A stretch of DNA of 64,000 bases, taken from the NCBI GenBank assembly GCA_900545825.1, contig URAS01000015.1:13612-77611 (forward strand). Direction: 5' to 3'. Numbering within the stretch: the stretch's first letter is position 1; every line of letters begins with the position of its first letter. The notes under the pieces are model-generated. The model saw nothing but the letters and a program-made list of their open reading frames with translations. It ran no database searches and was not told where the DNA came from. The translations under genes were made by a program, and so were the position numbers. The stretch comes from an uncultured Actinomyces sp. Its GTDB lineage: Bacteria; Actinomycetota; Actinomycetes; Actinomycetales; Actinomycetaceae. This document shows positions 17,141 through 26,146 of the stretch, piece after piece.

Positions 17141-18133
17141 ATGGCGAGAAAGACTGCGATCACGGGCGTGGAGTGGGATCAGGTGGATCTCGCGCCGATC
17201 GTCCTCATCCGCGGCAGCGAGGGGCTGCTGGGCGACCGCGCGATGACCCGGCTGAGGGCGCTGGCCCGCGAAGCCGATCCGGCGGTCGAGATCACGCGGA
17301 TCGACGCGGCCACCTACGCCGCGGGGCAGTTGGCGACGTACGCGTCGCCCTCGCTGTTTGGTGAACGCCGACTGATCGAGGTCGCCCAGCTGGAAAACCT
17401 CAACGACGCCCTGCTCAACGACCTGTTGGCCTACGTCGGCTCGGCCGAGCCGGACGTCTGGCTGATCCTCCGACACAACGGGGGACAGCGCGGCAAGCGG
17501 CTGCTCGACGCGCTGGCGAAAGCCAAGGTGCCGACGGTCGCCTGCAACGAGATCGTCTGGCCGAACCAGAAGGTCGCCCTCCTCATGGCCGACGCCAAGC
17601 GGGCCCATCGGCGGCTCAACTCGGATGCGGCCGCCGCCCTCGTCGACGCGCTGGGCAACGACGTCCGCGAGATGGCGGCGGTGCTCGACCAGCTGATGAG
17701 CGACACCAAGGGCGCGATCACGGTCGCCGACGTCAACCGCTATTACGGCGGGCGGGTCGAGGCGACGGGATACGCGGTCGCCGACGCCGCGGTGACGGGC
17801 CAGATGGCGCGCGCCCTCGTCCTCACGCGGCACGCGTTAGAGACGGGCGCGGCGCCCCAGCTGATCGTCTACGCGCTGGCGCTGCGGCTGCGGACGATCG
17901 CCAAGGTCGCGGGGGCCGCATCGCACGGCGGCGAGCGGGCGCTCGGGCTGTACGGCAAGTCGGCGCAGGTCGCACGCGAGCAGCTGCGCGGGTGGACCGA
18001 AGAGGGCCTGGCCAGGGCCATCACCGCCGTTGCCGCGGCCGATGAAGAGACGAAAGGCGGGTCTCGCGACCCCGAGTTCGCCGTCGAACGCGCGGTGCGC
18101 CGCGTCGCGCAGGCCCATGGACGCCGCCGCTAA
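17141..18133 (+). CDS. holA: DNA polymerase III delta subunit
   Basis: A 330-residue clamp-loader subunit that opens the beta clamp. Typical segments are APIVLIRGSEGLLGDRAMTR at the N-terminus, ASPSLFGERRLIEV (clamp-binding region), the degenerate AAA+ core with GNDVREMAAVLDQL, and the C-terminal collar domain. It lies 33 nt after comEC, as in many actinobacteria. The ATG is preceded by CACCCT and GGGGGT, so it probably has its own leaderless transcript as well as read-through from comEC. Confidence 0.93.
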   Translation: MARKTAITGVEWDQVDLAPIVLIRGSEGLLGDRAMTRLRALAREADPAVEITRIDAATYAAGQLATYASPSLFGERRLIEVAQLENLNDALLNDLLAYVGSAEPDVWLILRHNGGQRGKRLLDALAKAKVPTVACNEIVWPNQKVALLMADAKRAHRRLNSDAAAALVDALGNDVREMAAVLDQLMSDTKGAITVADVNRYYGGRVEATGYAVADAAVTGQMARALVLTRHALETGAAPQLIVYALALRLRTIAKVAGAASHGGERALGLYGKSAQVAREQLRGWTEEGLARAITAVAAADEETKGGSRDPEFAVERAVRRVAQAHGRRR

Positions 18134-18143
18134 AGGAGAGACG

Positions 18144-18752
18144 ATGACACCCCAGACCACATGGGCCAGGCTCGGCCAGAAGCTGCTGCGGGCGCTGGGA
18201 ACCCAGGCGTTGCGCCAGATGGAGGAATCGTCGCGGCCCCAGCGGCGGACACAGGCCCCTCATGGCCGCCCGGAGTCACGCCCCGGCAAGCCCCAATCGT
18301 CCACGGGTGCGACGGCCAGGCCCGAGGTCGCACGGGGAACCCGGGTCCTCGACACGACCGGCGGGCTGCCGAATTTCCGTTACGACCCCGAACCCGACGG
18401 CGACGCCGACCCCGGCGAGGTCTGCTGGACCTGGGTGCCGTACGAAGAGGACGCCACGCGCGGCAAAGACCGGCCCGTCCTCGTCCTCGCGCGCTACAAC
18501 CACAAGCTCGTCGTCGCCCAGATGACGTCGAAAGACCACACGGGCACCGACGAAGCCAAGCAGGAACGCCACGGCCGCACGTGGATGGACGTCGGCACGG
18601 GCGCGTGGGACAAGCAGCGGCGCCCGTCGGAGGTGCGGCTGGACCGGCTGCTCGTCGTCGACCCCGCCGCTATCCGCCGCGAGGGCGCCACCTTGCCCAA
18701 AGCACGTTTCGACGCCGTCGTCGCCCGGCTGCGCGAGCTGCACGAGCAGTAA
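18144..18752 (+). CDS. PemK/MazF-like family protein
   Basis: A 202-residue protein. Residues 1-75 are a polar, low-complexity leader rich in Arg, Gln and Pro. The C-terminal 125 residues resemble the PemK/MazF-like fold seen as a single domain in actinobacteria: DPGEVCWTWVPYEEDATRGKDRPVLVLARYN is split here into strands around GKDRPVLVLA, followed by GAWDKQRRPSEVRLDRLLVVDP. MazF-type proteins are endoribonucleases, but no antitoxin gene is adjacent, so toxin activity is uncertain. AAGGAGAG lies 4 nt before the ATG, 10 nt after holA. Confidence 0.7.
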   Translation: MTPQTTWARLGQKLLRALGTQALRQMEESSRPQRRTQAPHGRPESRPGKPQSSTGATARPEVARGTRVLDTTGGLPNFRYDPEPDGDADPGEVCWTWVPYEEDATRGKDRPVLVLARYNHKLVVAQMTSKDHTGTDEAKQERHGRTWMDVGTGAWDKQRRPSEVRLDRLLVVDPAAIRREGATLPKARFDAVVARLRELHEQ

Positions 18753-18962
18753 ACGCGGCCCGTGGCCGGCCGGCGCAGTAACGCGTGTCACCTCGGGCGA
18801 CCTGGGGTTTGCGGGGGCGGGCTGATAGGGTGGGATCCGTGCGGATTGGCCGGTCGGGTCTGATCCGCATAGTTATGACCAACCACGGGGTGCCCCACGC
18901 CCTAGTCCCGGTTGTAGCGATCCCCTCTACCGACCATGCAAGTACGCACAGAGAGTTGACTA

Positions 18963-19226
18963 ATGGCAAACATTAAGTCGCAGATGAAGCGCATCAAGAC
19001 GAACGAGAAGCGCCGTCAGCGCAACCGTTCGGTGAAGTCCGAGCTGCACACGTACGTCCGCAAGACGCGCGCGGCCATTGAGGGTGGCGACAAGCAGCAG
19101 GCCGAGGACGCCCTCCGCGTCGTCAGCCGCAAGCTTGACAAGGCAGTGTCGAAGGGCGTCATCCACAAGAACCAGGCGGCCAATCGCAAGTCGAAGCTGG
19201 CCCACCAGGTCAACAAGATGGACTAG
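18963..19226 (+). CDS. rpsT: 30S ribosomal protein S20
   Basis: An 87-residue basic protein binding the 5' domain of 16S rRNA. The start MANIKSQMKRIKTNEKRRQR is diagnostic and the rest is the expected helical bundle. The ATG has AGAGAG at a suitable distance. The 210-nt region before it holds no gene that I can support and probably contains its promoter and leader. A strong terminator follows. Confidence 0.97.
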   Translation: MANIKSQMKRIKTNEKRRQRNRSVKSELHTYVRKTRAAIEGGDKQQAEDALRVVSRKLDKAVSKGVIHKNQAANRKSKLAHQVNKMD

Positions 19227-19246
19227 TTGCGCCGTAAGCGTTACAG

Positions 19247-19276
19247 AATCCGCCTCGGGATATCCCGGGGCGGATT
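19247..19276 (+). terminator. Hairpin terminator after rpsT
   Basis: A 14-bp stem AATCCGCCTCGGGA / TCCCGGGGCGGATT with one G-T pair, followed by CGTTTA. Confidence 0.85.
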
Positions 19277-19343
19277 CGTTTATCGGCGGGGTGCTTGTGG
19301 GGTGCGGGCGCCCTCGAGGTGGTGCGAGATCGTTATCAGATGA

Positions 19344-19403
19344 GCCCTAAATGTGAGTTTTTTCGGTGCAGAACCGGCGACTCGACACCGAAAAAACGCA
19401 CAG
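19344..19403. repeat. Family B inverted repeat, copy 1
   Basis: A 60-nt element with arms TGTGAGTTTTTTCGGTG and CACCGAAAAAACGCACA (one mismatch) preceded by GCCCTAA. A second copy in the opposite orientation is at 31645-31704. It lies between rpsT and the S4 gene. Confidence 0.75.
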
Positions 19404-19483
19404 AAAGGGGTAAAGGCAAAGGGGTAGGTGCGGGGTTTTCTCAGCGCGCGCTGCGCACCGCGCCCTCGGGGATAATGGGGGAC

Positions 19484-19885
19484 GTGAGCGAAAACGAGGG
19501 CGGATCCGTACGCGTCGACCGGTGGGTGTGGGCGGTGCGTCAGTACAAGACCCGCTCGGCGGCGACGACTGCCTGCCGCGCCGGCCACGTCGCCATTAAC
19601 AGGCAGGTCGCCAAAGCCTCCGCGCCGGTCAAAGTCGGCGACCGCGTCCGCGTGCGCATCGGCGGCTTCGACAAGGACCTCGAGGTCGTCAAACTGTTGG
19701 ACAAACGCGTCGGCGCGCCGGTTGCCCAGACCGCCTACGTTGACCACACGCCGCCTCGCCTGCCCCGCATCGCCGTCCCCGCGCCGATCGTTCGCGACAA
19801 GGGCGCCGGCCGCCCGACGAAGAAGGAACGCCGCGAGCTCGACCGGCTGATGGGCCGCAACCCGAACCTCGGGCGGCGCGACTGA
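19484..19885 (+). CDS. S4-domain RNA-binding protein (Hsp15-like)
   Basis: A 133-residue basic protein with an S4 RNA-binding domain at residues 8-70: VRVDRWVWAVRQYKTRSAA, AGHVAINRQ and KVGDRVRVR. The C-terminal tail is basic (GRPTKKERRELDRLMG). Hsp15-like proteins recycle stalled 50S subunits carrying peptidyl-tRNA; that role is inferred. GTG 19484 is chosen because GATAAT lies exactly 7 nt before it, a leaderless pattern; ATG 19475 overlaps that hexamer and is less likely. Confidence 0.82.
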   Translation: MSENEGGSVRVDRWVWAVRQYKTRSAATTACRAGHVAINRQVAKASAPVKVGDRVRVRIGGFDKDLEVVKLLDKRVGAPVAQTAYVDHTPPRLPRIAVPAPIVRDKGAGRPTKKERRELDRLMGRNPNLGRRD

Positions 19886-19886
19886 C

Positions 19887-20414
19887 GTGGCCGACCGCTT
19901 CTTTCGGCGGGCCTCCGCCGCCGACCTCGACCAGATCATGAGGGCGATCGCCGCAGGCAAACGCCAGCTGCAGGTCCTCGGCGCCGACCAGTGGTCGTTT
20001 GACGGCTATCCCAGCCGCGCCGACGTCGCCGCCGACATCGACGCCCGCCTCGCCCACGTCCTCGTCGAACCCGCAACCGCCCCCACGACCTCCGACATCG
20101 TCGTCGCCTCGATCGTCCTCGACCCCCGCCCCGACCCGTGGTACGACCAGCCGGGCCTGGCCTGGCGGACCCCGCGCGAGGGCACGCTGGTCCTTCACCG
20201 CCTGGTCGTCGCCCCCGAATATGCCGGTCAGGGCGTGGCGCGCGACGTCCTCGCCTACGCCGCCACGGTTTCCCCGAACGGGCATATGCGCGCCGACACC
20301 TCCGCTGAAAACGCGCCCATGCGCCGGGTTTTCGCGGCGTGTGGCTTCCGGGAGGCGGGCGAGATCGTCTACACGGATTTCGGCGAGATCCGTTGTGTGG
20401 CCTACGAGCGGTGA
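19887..20414 (+). CDS. GNAT acetyltransferase
   Basis: A 175-residue GNAT-fold protein. The acetyl-CoA-binding stretch is LVLHRLVVAPEYAGQGVARDVLAYA, with the pyrophosphate loop QGVA, followed by the C-terminal strand NAPMRRVFAACGFREAGEIVY. The substrate cannot be predicted. It starts with GTG one base after the stop of the S4 gene, so the two are coupled. Confidence 0.85.
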   Translation: MADRFFRRASAADLDQIMRAIAAGKRQLQVLGADQWSFDGYPSRADVAADIDARLAHVLVEPATAPTTSDIVVASIVLDPRPDPWYDQPGLAWRTPREGTLVLHRLVVAPEYAGQGVARDVLAYAATVSPNGHMRADTSAENAPMRRVFAACGFREAGEIVYTDFGEIRCVAYER

Positions 20415-20477
20415 GTGGTCACCCCAGCCCGGCCGGACGTGAGAGACTTAAGGCAGCAGACGAAAGGGACATAGTCA

Positions 20478-22328
20478 GTGACCGAACAGACGCCAGGCCA
20501 AACGATCCCCGCGGCCACGAACCCGGCGGTGATCCGCAACTTCTGCATCATCGCGCATATCGACCACGGTAAATCGACGCTGGCCGACCGCATGTTGCAG
20601 CGCACGGGCATCGTGTCGGAGCGCGACATGCGCGCGCAATACCTCGACCGGCTGGACATCGAACGCGAACGCGGCATCACCATCAAGTCGCAAGCCGTGC
20701 GGATGCCGTGGACGGTTGACGGGCGCGCTTACGCCCTCAACATGATCGATACGCCTGGTCACGTAGACTTTGCCTACGAGGTATCGCGGTCGCTCGCGGC
20801 GTGCGAGGGCGCCCTCCTGCTGGTCGATTCGTCGCAGGGGATTGAGGCGCAAACGCTGGCGAACCTCTACATGGCGATGGAGCACGACCTCGCGATCATC
20901 CCCGTCCTCAACAAGATCGACCTGCCGGCGGCCCAGCCCGACCGGTGCGCGGACGAGTTGGCGGGCCTGCTGGGCATCGATCCCAGCGAGTGCCTGCGCA
21001 CGTCGGCGAAGACGGGCGAGGGCGTCGAGGACATCCTCGACCGCATCGTCGCCGAGGTGCCGGCGCCCTCGGGCGACCCGGACGCACCAGCGCGCGCGAT
21101 GATTTTCGACTCGGTCTACGACACGTACCGCGGCGTCGTCACGTACGTCCGCGTGGTCGACGGCAAGCTCGAGCCGCGCAAAGACATCGTCATGATGTCG
21201 ACGGGCGCGCGCCACGAGCTGCAGGAAATCGGCGTCATCAGCCCGGAGTCGGTGCCCAGCGACGGCCTCGGCGTCGGCGAGGTCGGCTACCTCATCACGG
21301 GCGTCAAGGACGTCCGCATGTCGCGTGTCGGCGACACGGTGACGCGCGCCGACCGCCCGGCGACCGAGCAGGTCGCGGGCTACGAGGACCCGCAGCCCAT
21401 GGTGTTCTCGGGCATCTACCCGGTCGACGGCGCCGACTTCCCCGACCTGCGCGAGGCGCTGGACAAGCTCCGCCTCAACGACGCGGCGATCTCGTACGAA
21501 CCCGAGACGTCGGTGGCGCTGGGCTTCGGTTTCCGCTGCGGCTTCCTCGGCCTCCTCCACCTGGAAATCACCAAGGAACGCCTGGACCGCGAGTTTGGCC
21601 TCAACATCATCGCTACGGCGCCCTCGGTGATCTACCACGTGACCCGCGAGGACGGCGAGGTCGTCACAGTCACCAACCCGTCGGAATTCCCCGACGGCAA
21701 GATCCGGGAGATTCGCGAGCCCGTGGTCTCCGCCACGATTTTGACTCCGTCCGACTATGTGGGCGCGGTCATGGAGCTGTGCCAGTCGCGTCGCGGCACG
21801 ATGGGCGGGATGGATTACCTGTCGCCCGAGCGCGTCGAGATGCACTACACGCTCCCGTTGGCCGAAATCGTCTTTGACTTTTTCGACCACTTGAAGTCGC
21901 GTACTCGCGGCTACGCCTCGCTCGATTATCACGAATCGGGCGACCAGGCCGCCGACCTCGTCAAGGTCGACATTTTGCTCAACGGCGACCAGGTTGACGC
22001 ATTTTCGGCCATCGTCCACAAGGATGCCGCCTATGCCTATGGCGTACGCATGTGTAAGCGGCTAAAGGAACTCATTCCGCGGCAGCAGTTTGAGATTCCG
22101 GTCCAGGCGGCCATCGGGTCGCGCGTCATCGCCCGTTCGACGATCAAGGCGCTGCGCAAAGACATGCTCGCTAAATGCTATGGCGGCGACATTTCTCGTA
22201 AGCGCAAACTCTTGGAAAAGCAGAAGGAAGGGAAGAAGCGGATGAAAGCCATCGGCAGCGTCGAAGTGCCGCAGGAAGCCTTTATCGCCGCCCTCACCTC
22301 TGACGCACCGGAAGGAAAGAAAAAGTGA
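20478..22328 (+). CDS. lepA: Elongation factor 4 (LepA)
   Basis: A 616-residue translational GTPase that acts on the ribosome and can back-translocate or aid 30S assembly. G1 is AHIDHGKST (26-34), G2 lies around RERGITIKS, G3 is DTPGHVDF, G4 is NKID and G5 is SAKTG. The LepA-specific C-terminal domain is complete, with SVEVPQEAF near the end and a short Lys-rich tail. GTG start with GAAAGGGA upstream. The last 4 nt overlap trmB. Heads the lepA-trmB-hemW unit. Confidence 0.98.
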   Translation: MTEQTPGQTIPAATNPAVIRNFCIIAHIDHGKSTLADRMLQRTGIVSERDMRAQYLDRLDIERERGITIKSQAVRMPWTVDGRAYALNMIDTPGHVDFAYEVSRSLAACEGALLLVDSSQGIEAQTLANLYMAMEHDLAIIPVLNKIDLPAAQPDRCADELAGLLGIDPSECLRTSAKTGEGVEDILDRIVAEVPAPSGDPDAPARAMIFDSVYDTYRGVVTYVRVVDGKLEPRKDIVMMSTGARHELQEIGVISPESVPSDGLGVGEVGYLITGVKDVRMSRVGDTVTRADRPATEQVAGYEDPQPMVFSGIYPVDGADFPDLREALDKLRLNDAAISYEPETSVALGFGFRCGFLGLLHLEITKERLDREFGLNIIATAPSVIYHVTREDGEVVTVTNPSEFPDGKIREIREPVVSATILTPSDYVGAVMELCQSRRGTMGGMDYLSPERVEMHYTLPLAEIVFDFFDHLKSRTRGYASLDYHESGDQAADLVKVDILLNGDQVDAFSAIVHKDAAYAYGVRMCKRLKELIPRQQFEIPVQAAIGSRVIARSTIKALRKDMLAKCYGGDISRKRKLLEKQKEGKKRMKAIGSVEVPQEAFIAALTSDAPEGKKK

Positions 22329-23107
22329 GCGAAGAACCCACAGATCTGCCCGACGATCAGGTGTTCATGGCCCGGACGAAGTCGTTCACGCGCCGCGCCC
22401 GCCACCTCGACGATGCCGCCCAGCGCGTATGGGACACCCATGCCGCCGACTACGTTGTCGATATTGTTCGTGGCGAGGGCGAGACGACGGTCGCCGAAGA
22501 CTCGAAGCGGCTGGGCATGCGCAAGCTGTTTGGCCGCGACTCCCTGGTTCGGTGCGAGATCGGGACGGGTAACGGCGACCAGATCGTCCAGGCCGCCCTC
22601 GACCACCCGGACCGCGACTTCCTGGGCTTCGAGGTGTACCGCCCGGGCCTGGTGAAGACGATCAACAAGGCGGTGAAGGCCGGCGTGACGAACATCCGGC
22701 TGATCGAGGCCGACGCCCAGCAGGCGTTCCCAATCCTGCTGCCGGACGCCTGCTTGGACGAGGTGTGGCTGTTCTTCCCGGATCCGTGGCGCAAGACCCG
22801 TCACCACAAGCGTCGCCTGGTGCAAGAGGACTTTGCTCTCGAGGTCGCCCGCGTGCTGCGGCCCGGCGGCCTGTGGCGGATGGCGACGGACTGGGACGAC
22901 TATGCGTTCTGGATGCGCGACGTCATCGAGGAATGCCCCCGCTTTACCAACCCGTACGCCGGCATGAACCCCGACCCGGCCGACCCGATGGGCGACCACG
23001 GCGGGTTTGCGCCGCGCTGGAGCGGCCGCGTGATGACGAGTTTCGAGAAGCGCGGGATCGAGGCGGGGCGCACGGTCCGCGACGTGTGCGCCCAGCTGCT
23101 GCCCTAG
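22325..23107 (+). CDS. trmB: tRNA (guanine-N7)-methyltransferase
   Basis: A 260-residue SAM-dependent enzyme making m7G46 in tRNA variable loops. The SAM-binding motif is CEIGTGNGDQIV; the family signature VWLFFPDPWRKTRHHKRRL (substrate and catalytic region) is complete; TDWDDYAFWM follows. The GTG start overlaps lepA by 4 nt. The N-terminal 30 residues carry RTKSFTRRARHL, typical of the family. Confidence 0.96.
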   Translation: MSEEPTDLPDDQVFMARTKSFTRRARHLDDAAQRVWDTHAADYVVDIVRGEGETTVAEDSKRLGMRKLFGRDSLVRCEIGTGNGDQIVQAALDHPDRDFLGFEVYRPGLVKTINKAVKAGVTNIRLIEADAQQAFPILLPDACLDEVWLFFPDPWRKTRHHKRRLVQEDFALEVARVLRPGGLWRMATDWDDYAFWMRDVIEECPRFTNPYAGMNPDPADPMGDHGGFAPRWSGRVMTSFEKRGIEAGRTVRDVCAQLLP

Positions 23108-23122
23108 GCGGCCTCTCAGGCA

Positions 23123-24355
23123 GTGACGACGTTCTCGGCGTATATCCACGTGCCGTTTTGCACGGTGCGGTGCGGATACTGCGACTTCAACACGTACACG
23201 GTCGGGTTTGGGCCGGGCGCCGAGCCCGCCAGCTATGCCCGCGCGGTGAGCGCCGAGGTCGACCAGGCGGTCGCCTCGGGGCTGACCCGGGCCGCGGACA
23301 CCGTGTATCTGGGCGGGGGCACGCCCTCGCTGTTGCCGGCTGACCAGATCGCCCAGATCCTCGAGGCCGTCCGGCGGGGGATCGGGATCCGCCCGGGCGC
23401 CGAGGTGTCGATGGAGGCCAATCCCGATACGGTGACGCGGGAACGCGTGGCCGCGTGGACTGACGCCGGGGTCACGCGGATCAGCATGGGGATGCAGTCG
23501 GGGGTCGCCCACGTGCTGCGGACGCTCGACCGCACTCACCGGCCCGAGGCGGTGCCGGAGGCTGTGGCCGCGGTGCGCGAGGCGGGTCTGGACGTGTCGC
23601 TTGACCTCATTTATGGGACGCCGGGGGAGTCGCTGGCTGACTGGGCGCGGTCGCTGCAGATGGCGTGCGAGCTGCGGCCGGATCACGTGTCGGCGTATGG
23701 CCTGGTGGTCGAGCCGGGCACGAAGATGGGCCGAATGGTGGCGCGCGGCGAGCTGCCGCGTCCCGACGATGACGACGAGGCCCGCAAGTATCGCCTGGCC
23801 GACGCCATGCTGGCGGATGCGGGCTACCGGTGGTACGAGATTTCAAATTGGGCGCGCCTGGACGCCGACGAGGCCCCGGCGGTGCCGTGGGATGCGACGT
23901 GCCTGCGCCACGTGTCCCGCCATAACCTCGCCTACTGGGTCGAGGGCGAATGGTGGGGGTTTGGGCCGGGTGCCCACTCGTTCGTTGGCGGACGCCGGTG
24001 GTGGAACGTCAAGCATCCCGGCGCGTACGCCGGCAAGGTGTTGGCTGGCGAGTCGCCGATGGCGGGGGACGAGGTCCCCGACGCCGAGGCACGCCGCCTG
24101 GAACACGTCATGTTGGCGATTCGGCTGTCGCGGGGCCTCGAGTGGACGGATGTGTGCGGCGTGGATGGCAGCCGCGGGGGCGAGGTCGCCCGGATGGTCG
24201 ACCAGGGCCTGCTGCGGATCGCCCGCCCCGAGGGTGACGGGGGCCAGGCCGAGCCGGTGGCGTCGGCTGCCCAGGCCCGCGAGGGCGACCGCGTGGTGCT
24301 TACTCTCGACGGGCGGCTGCTGGCCGACGACGTGACGCGCCGCCTGGTCTTTTAA
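23123..24355 (+). CDS. hemW: Radical SAM heme chaperone HemW
   Basis: A 410-residue radical SAM protein related to oxygen-independent coproporphyrinogen oxidase but acting as a heme chaperone. The iron-sulfur cysteines are C13, C17 and C20 in PFCTVRCGYCDFNTY. GGGTPSLLPADQI, MEANPDTVT, RISMGMQS and DLIYGTPGES are typical core motifs. The C-terminal domain has the NWARL and HNLAYWVEGEWWGFGPGAHS stretches, the latter given here in two parts of the same run. It is 15 nt after trmB. Confidence 0.94.
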   Translation: MTTFSAYIHVPFCTVRCGYCDFNTYTVGFGPGAEPASYARAVSAEVDQAVASGLTRAADTVYLGGGTPSLLPADQIAQILEAVRRGIGIRPGAEVSMEANPDTVTRERVAAWTDAGVTRISMGMQSGVAHVLRTLDRTHRPEAVPEAVAAVREAGLDVSLDLIYGTPGESLADWARSLQMACELRPDHVSAYGLVVEPGTKMGRMVARGELPRPDDDDEARKYRLADAMLADAGYRWYEISNWARLDADEAPAVPWDATCLRHVSRHNLAYWVEGEWWGFGPGAHSFVGGRRWWNVKHPGAYAGKVLAGESPMAGDEVPDAEARRLEHVMLAIRLSRGLEWTDVCGVDGSRGGEVARMVDQGLLRIARPEGDGGQAEPVASAAQAREGDRVVLTLDGRLLADDVTRRLVF

Positions 24356-24460
24356 CGCGCGAAGCTCGGCCGGGAGGGGCCGGGCGGTCGTCTATGTGGT
24401 GGTGAGAAATGCCCGCGGTGGGAAGTCGCGGCCGTCGTGGCTGTCAGAGAACGGATAGAT

Positions 24461-24495
24461 GAAGGCCCCCGATCGTTTCCGATCGGGGGCCTTCG
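24461..24495. terminator. Bidirectional terminator between hemW and the surface-protein gene
   Basis: Near-perfect 15-bp stem GAAGGCCCCCGATCG / CGATCGGGGGCCTTC, followed on the plus strand by GCTTGT. It serves the convergent hemW and surface-protein genes. Confidence 0.88.
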
Positions 24496-24538
24496 CTTGT
24501 CTAGCAGCTAACCGAGGTTAGCAACCGTGTCCGTGAGC

Positions 24539-26146
24539 TCAGTGCTCGCGGCGGGCCAGAACAACGCCCGAGCCAGCGGTCGCGATGCCGGCAGCCATGA
24601 GCAGCAGCAGCATCGAGGACGCACCGGTCTTGGCCAGCGGAGCAGCCTTCTTGGAGACCGCGGCCTTGGTCGTCGCCTTCGGGGCCGGCGTCTGGACCTT
24701 GTCCTTGGTGCCGTTGTCCTTGGTGCCGTTGTCCTTGGTGCCGTTGTCCTTGTTGTCGTTGTCCTTGTTGCCGTTCTCCGGCTTGGTGCTGGTCGTCGTC
24801 GGGGTCGGGTCGGTCGACGGAGGCACAGCCTTCTCGGCGCCCGCGAGGGCGACGTGGCCAGCAGCGGTGGCCTTGACGCCGCACTCGGTGACAACAGCGG
24901 TGCCCGTGCCCTCGGCGCGGTTCAGGTACGCACCCGGGGCATTGACCTCGGCCGACGTGAAGTCGAGCGTGGCGTCGAAGCCGTCGGGAACCTCAACCGT
25001 GAAGCCCTTGCGCAGGTCCTTGAGCGTCGTGGTGACGTCCGCCGGAGCCTCGGACTTGCCGTCCTTCGCAACGAACTTGATCGTGGCGGCGGTGTCGTCA
25101 GCGACCGGGTAGTAGGCGTTACCCACACCAGCCAGCGTGACGAGGTACGTGGTCTTGCCGTCCTTGTTGCCCTGGTCGGCAACCGTGAACTTACCGGCGA
25201 GAGCCTGGTCCGGTGTGACGAACCCCTGGTTCGTCACGAGGTCCTTGGCCTTCTCGATGGCCGGGATGTAGCTGCCGGAGTGGGCCTTCTCGGCGGAGGA
25301 GACGACCTCGGTGCCGATGGCGAGCTGGAGGATGGCGTCCGAGCGGCGCTCGGCGTTCATCATCGCGCCCTTGACGACCGGGTACGAGTCCTTGTTGGCG
25401 AACATGTAGGCCATCGCGGAGACGTCGGCCTGGCGCTCGGCCGAGTCGGCCAGCGGGCCCCAGTCGCCCGTGTAGGTGCCGTCAACCTTGTAGGTAAAGT
25501 TGTCGGCGATGTCGCGGTAGGCCTCGACCTTGTAGCCGCACAGGTCCTTGCTGCCGATGTTCATGAAGTCGCCGTGGTAGTAGTTGGCGAACTGGCGGGC
25601 GGTGGGCTTGCTCTGGTTGTCGTTAACCCAGGCGTTGCGGGCGGGATCCCAGTGGAGGAAGCGGCCCACGCCGATGTCGCTCGTCTGCTTGGAGGCGATG
25701 GCGATCGAGCCATAGCGCTTGTCGACCTGGCCGTCCTTAGCGGGGGCCCAGACGCCGGCGGTGTGGCTGCCGACGTTCTTAATGGGCTTGAAGCCGTCGT
25801 CGAGGATCTGGTCCTTTTCGGTCCAGATGAAGTCGCGACCGTTAACCGAGGCGGTGTCGCCTTCCTTGGCGTCCGTCTTGCCGAGGAAGTCAACCCAGCC
25901 CTTGACCTTCCAGGCATCGCCCATGTCGAGGTCCATGCGGAAACGGTGGCCATTGGAGTCGTAGACGAACTTCTGTGCGGCCGTGCCTTCGGCCGGGCTG
26001 AAGGTGACCGTGGTGTCGTAATTGTTGACGTCGCCTTCGGCGGCGTTCGCAGAACCCGTGAAGTTCAGGCCAGCGACGCCGAGGCCGGCAGCGAGGGCCA
26101 TGGAGGCACCCGTCGCGATCAGCTTCGTGCTTTTCTTCGTGCTCAT
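24539..26146 (-). CDS. Sortase-anchored surface protein (LAKTG motif)
   Basis: A 535-residue exported protein. Signal peptide about residues 1-36 (basic MSTKKSTK, hydrophobic core, cleavage near SANA-A). The C-terminus has LAKTG at 504-508, a hydrophobic helix and ARREH, the form recognised by class E sortases (LAXTG). A pentapeptide repeat of the KDNGT type fills about 461-482. A central region (about 195-300) has Cys203 and Gln274 (AILQLAIG) in a layout reminiscent of thioester adhesin domains, and a beta-rich domain follows (about 315-430). The role is probably surface adhesion or display; the ligand is unknown. Confidence 0.75.
   Translation of the reverse strand: MSTKKSTKLIATGASMALAAGLGVAGLNFTGSANAAEGDVNNYDTTVTFSPAEGTAAQKFVYDSNGHRFRMDLDMGDAWKVKGWVDFLGKTDAKEGDTASVNGRDFIWTEKDQILDDGFKPIKNVGSHTAGVWAPAKDGQVDKRYGSIAIASKQTSDIGVGRFLHWDPARNAWVNDNQSKPTARQFANYYHGDFMNIGSKDLCGYKVEAYRDIADNFTYKVDGTYTGDWGPLADSAERQADVSAMAYMFANKDSYPVVKGAMMNAERRSDAILQLAIGTEVVSSAEKAHSGSYIPAIEKAKDLVTNQGFVTPDQALAGKFTVADQGNKDGKTTYLVTLAGVGNAYYPVADDTAATIKFVAKDGKSEAPADVTTTLKDLRKGFTVEVPDGFDATLDFTSAEVNAPGAYLNRAEGTGTAVVTECGVKATAAGHVALAGAEKAVPPSTDPTPTTTSTKPENGNKDNDNKDNGTKDNGTKDNGTKDKVQTPAPKATTKAAVSKKAAPLAKTGASSMLLLLMAAGIATAGSGVVLARREH
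24703..24777 (-). repeat. 15-nt tandem repeat inside the surface-protein gene
   Basis: About five copies of a 15-nt unit (plus strand CCTTGGTGCCGTTGT, the last copies diverged) encode the KDNGT/KDNDN pentapeptides before the wall-anchor region. Unit number could change by slippage. Confidence 0.8.

Noticed and set aside
14783..17833. 1016-codon antisense frame over comEA-comEC-holA
   Set aside because: Same high-GC artefact; Arg/Pro/Gly-rich composition and no start signal, and three well-defined genes lie on the other strand.
18785..18976. Short open frame before rpsT
   Set aside because: No ribosome-binding site, overlaps the rpsT start out of frame, and its composition is not protein-like; more likely rpsT leader.
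19344..19403. Family B repeat as an ordinary intrinsic terminator for rpsT
   Set aside because: rpsT already has a strong hairpin at 19247-19276, the T-run lies within the stem, and the second copy sits in a divergent promoter region.
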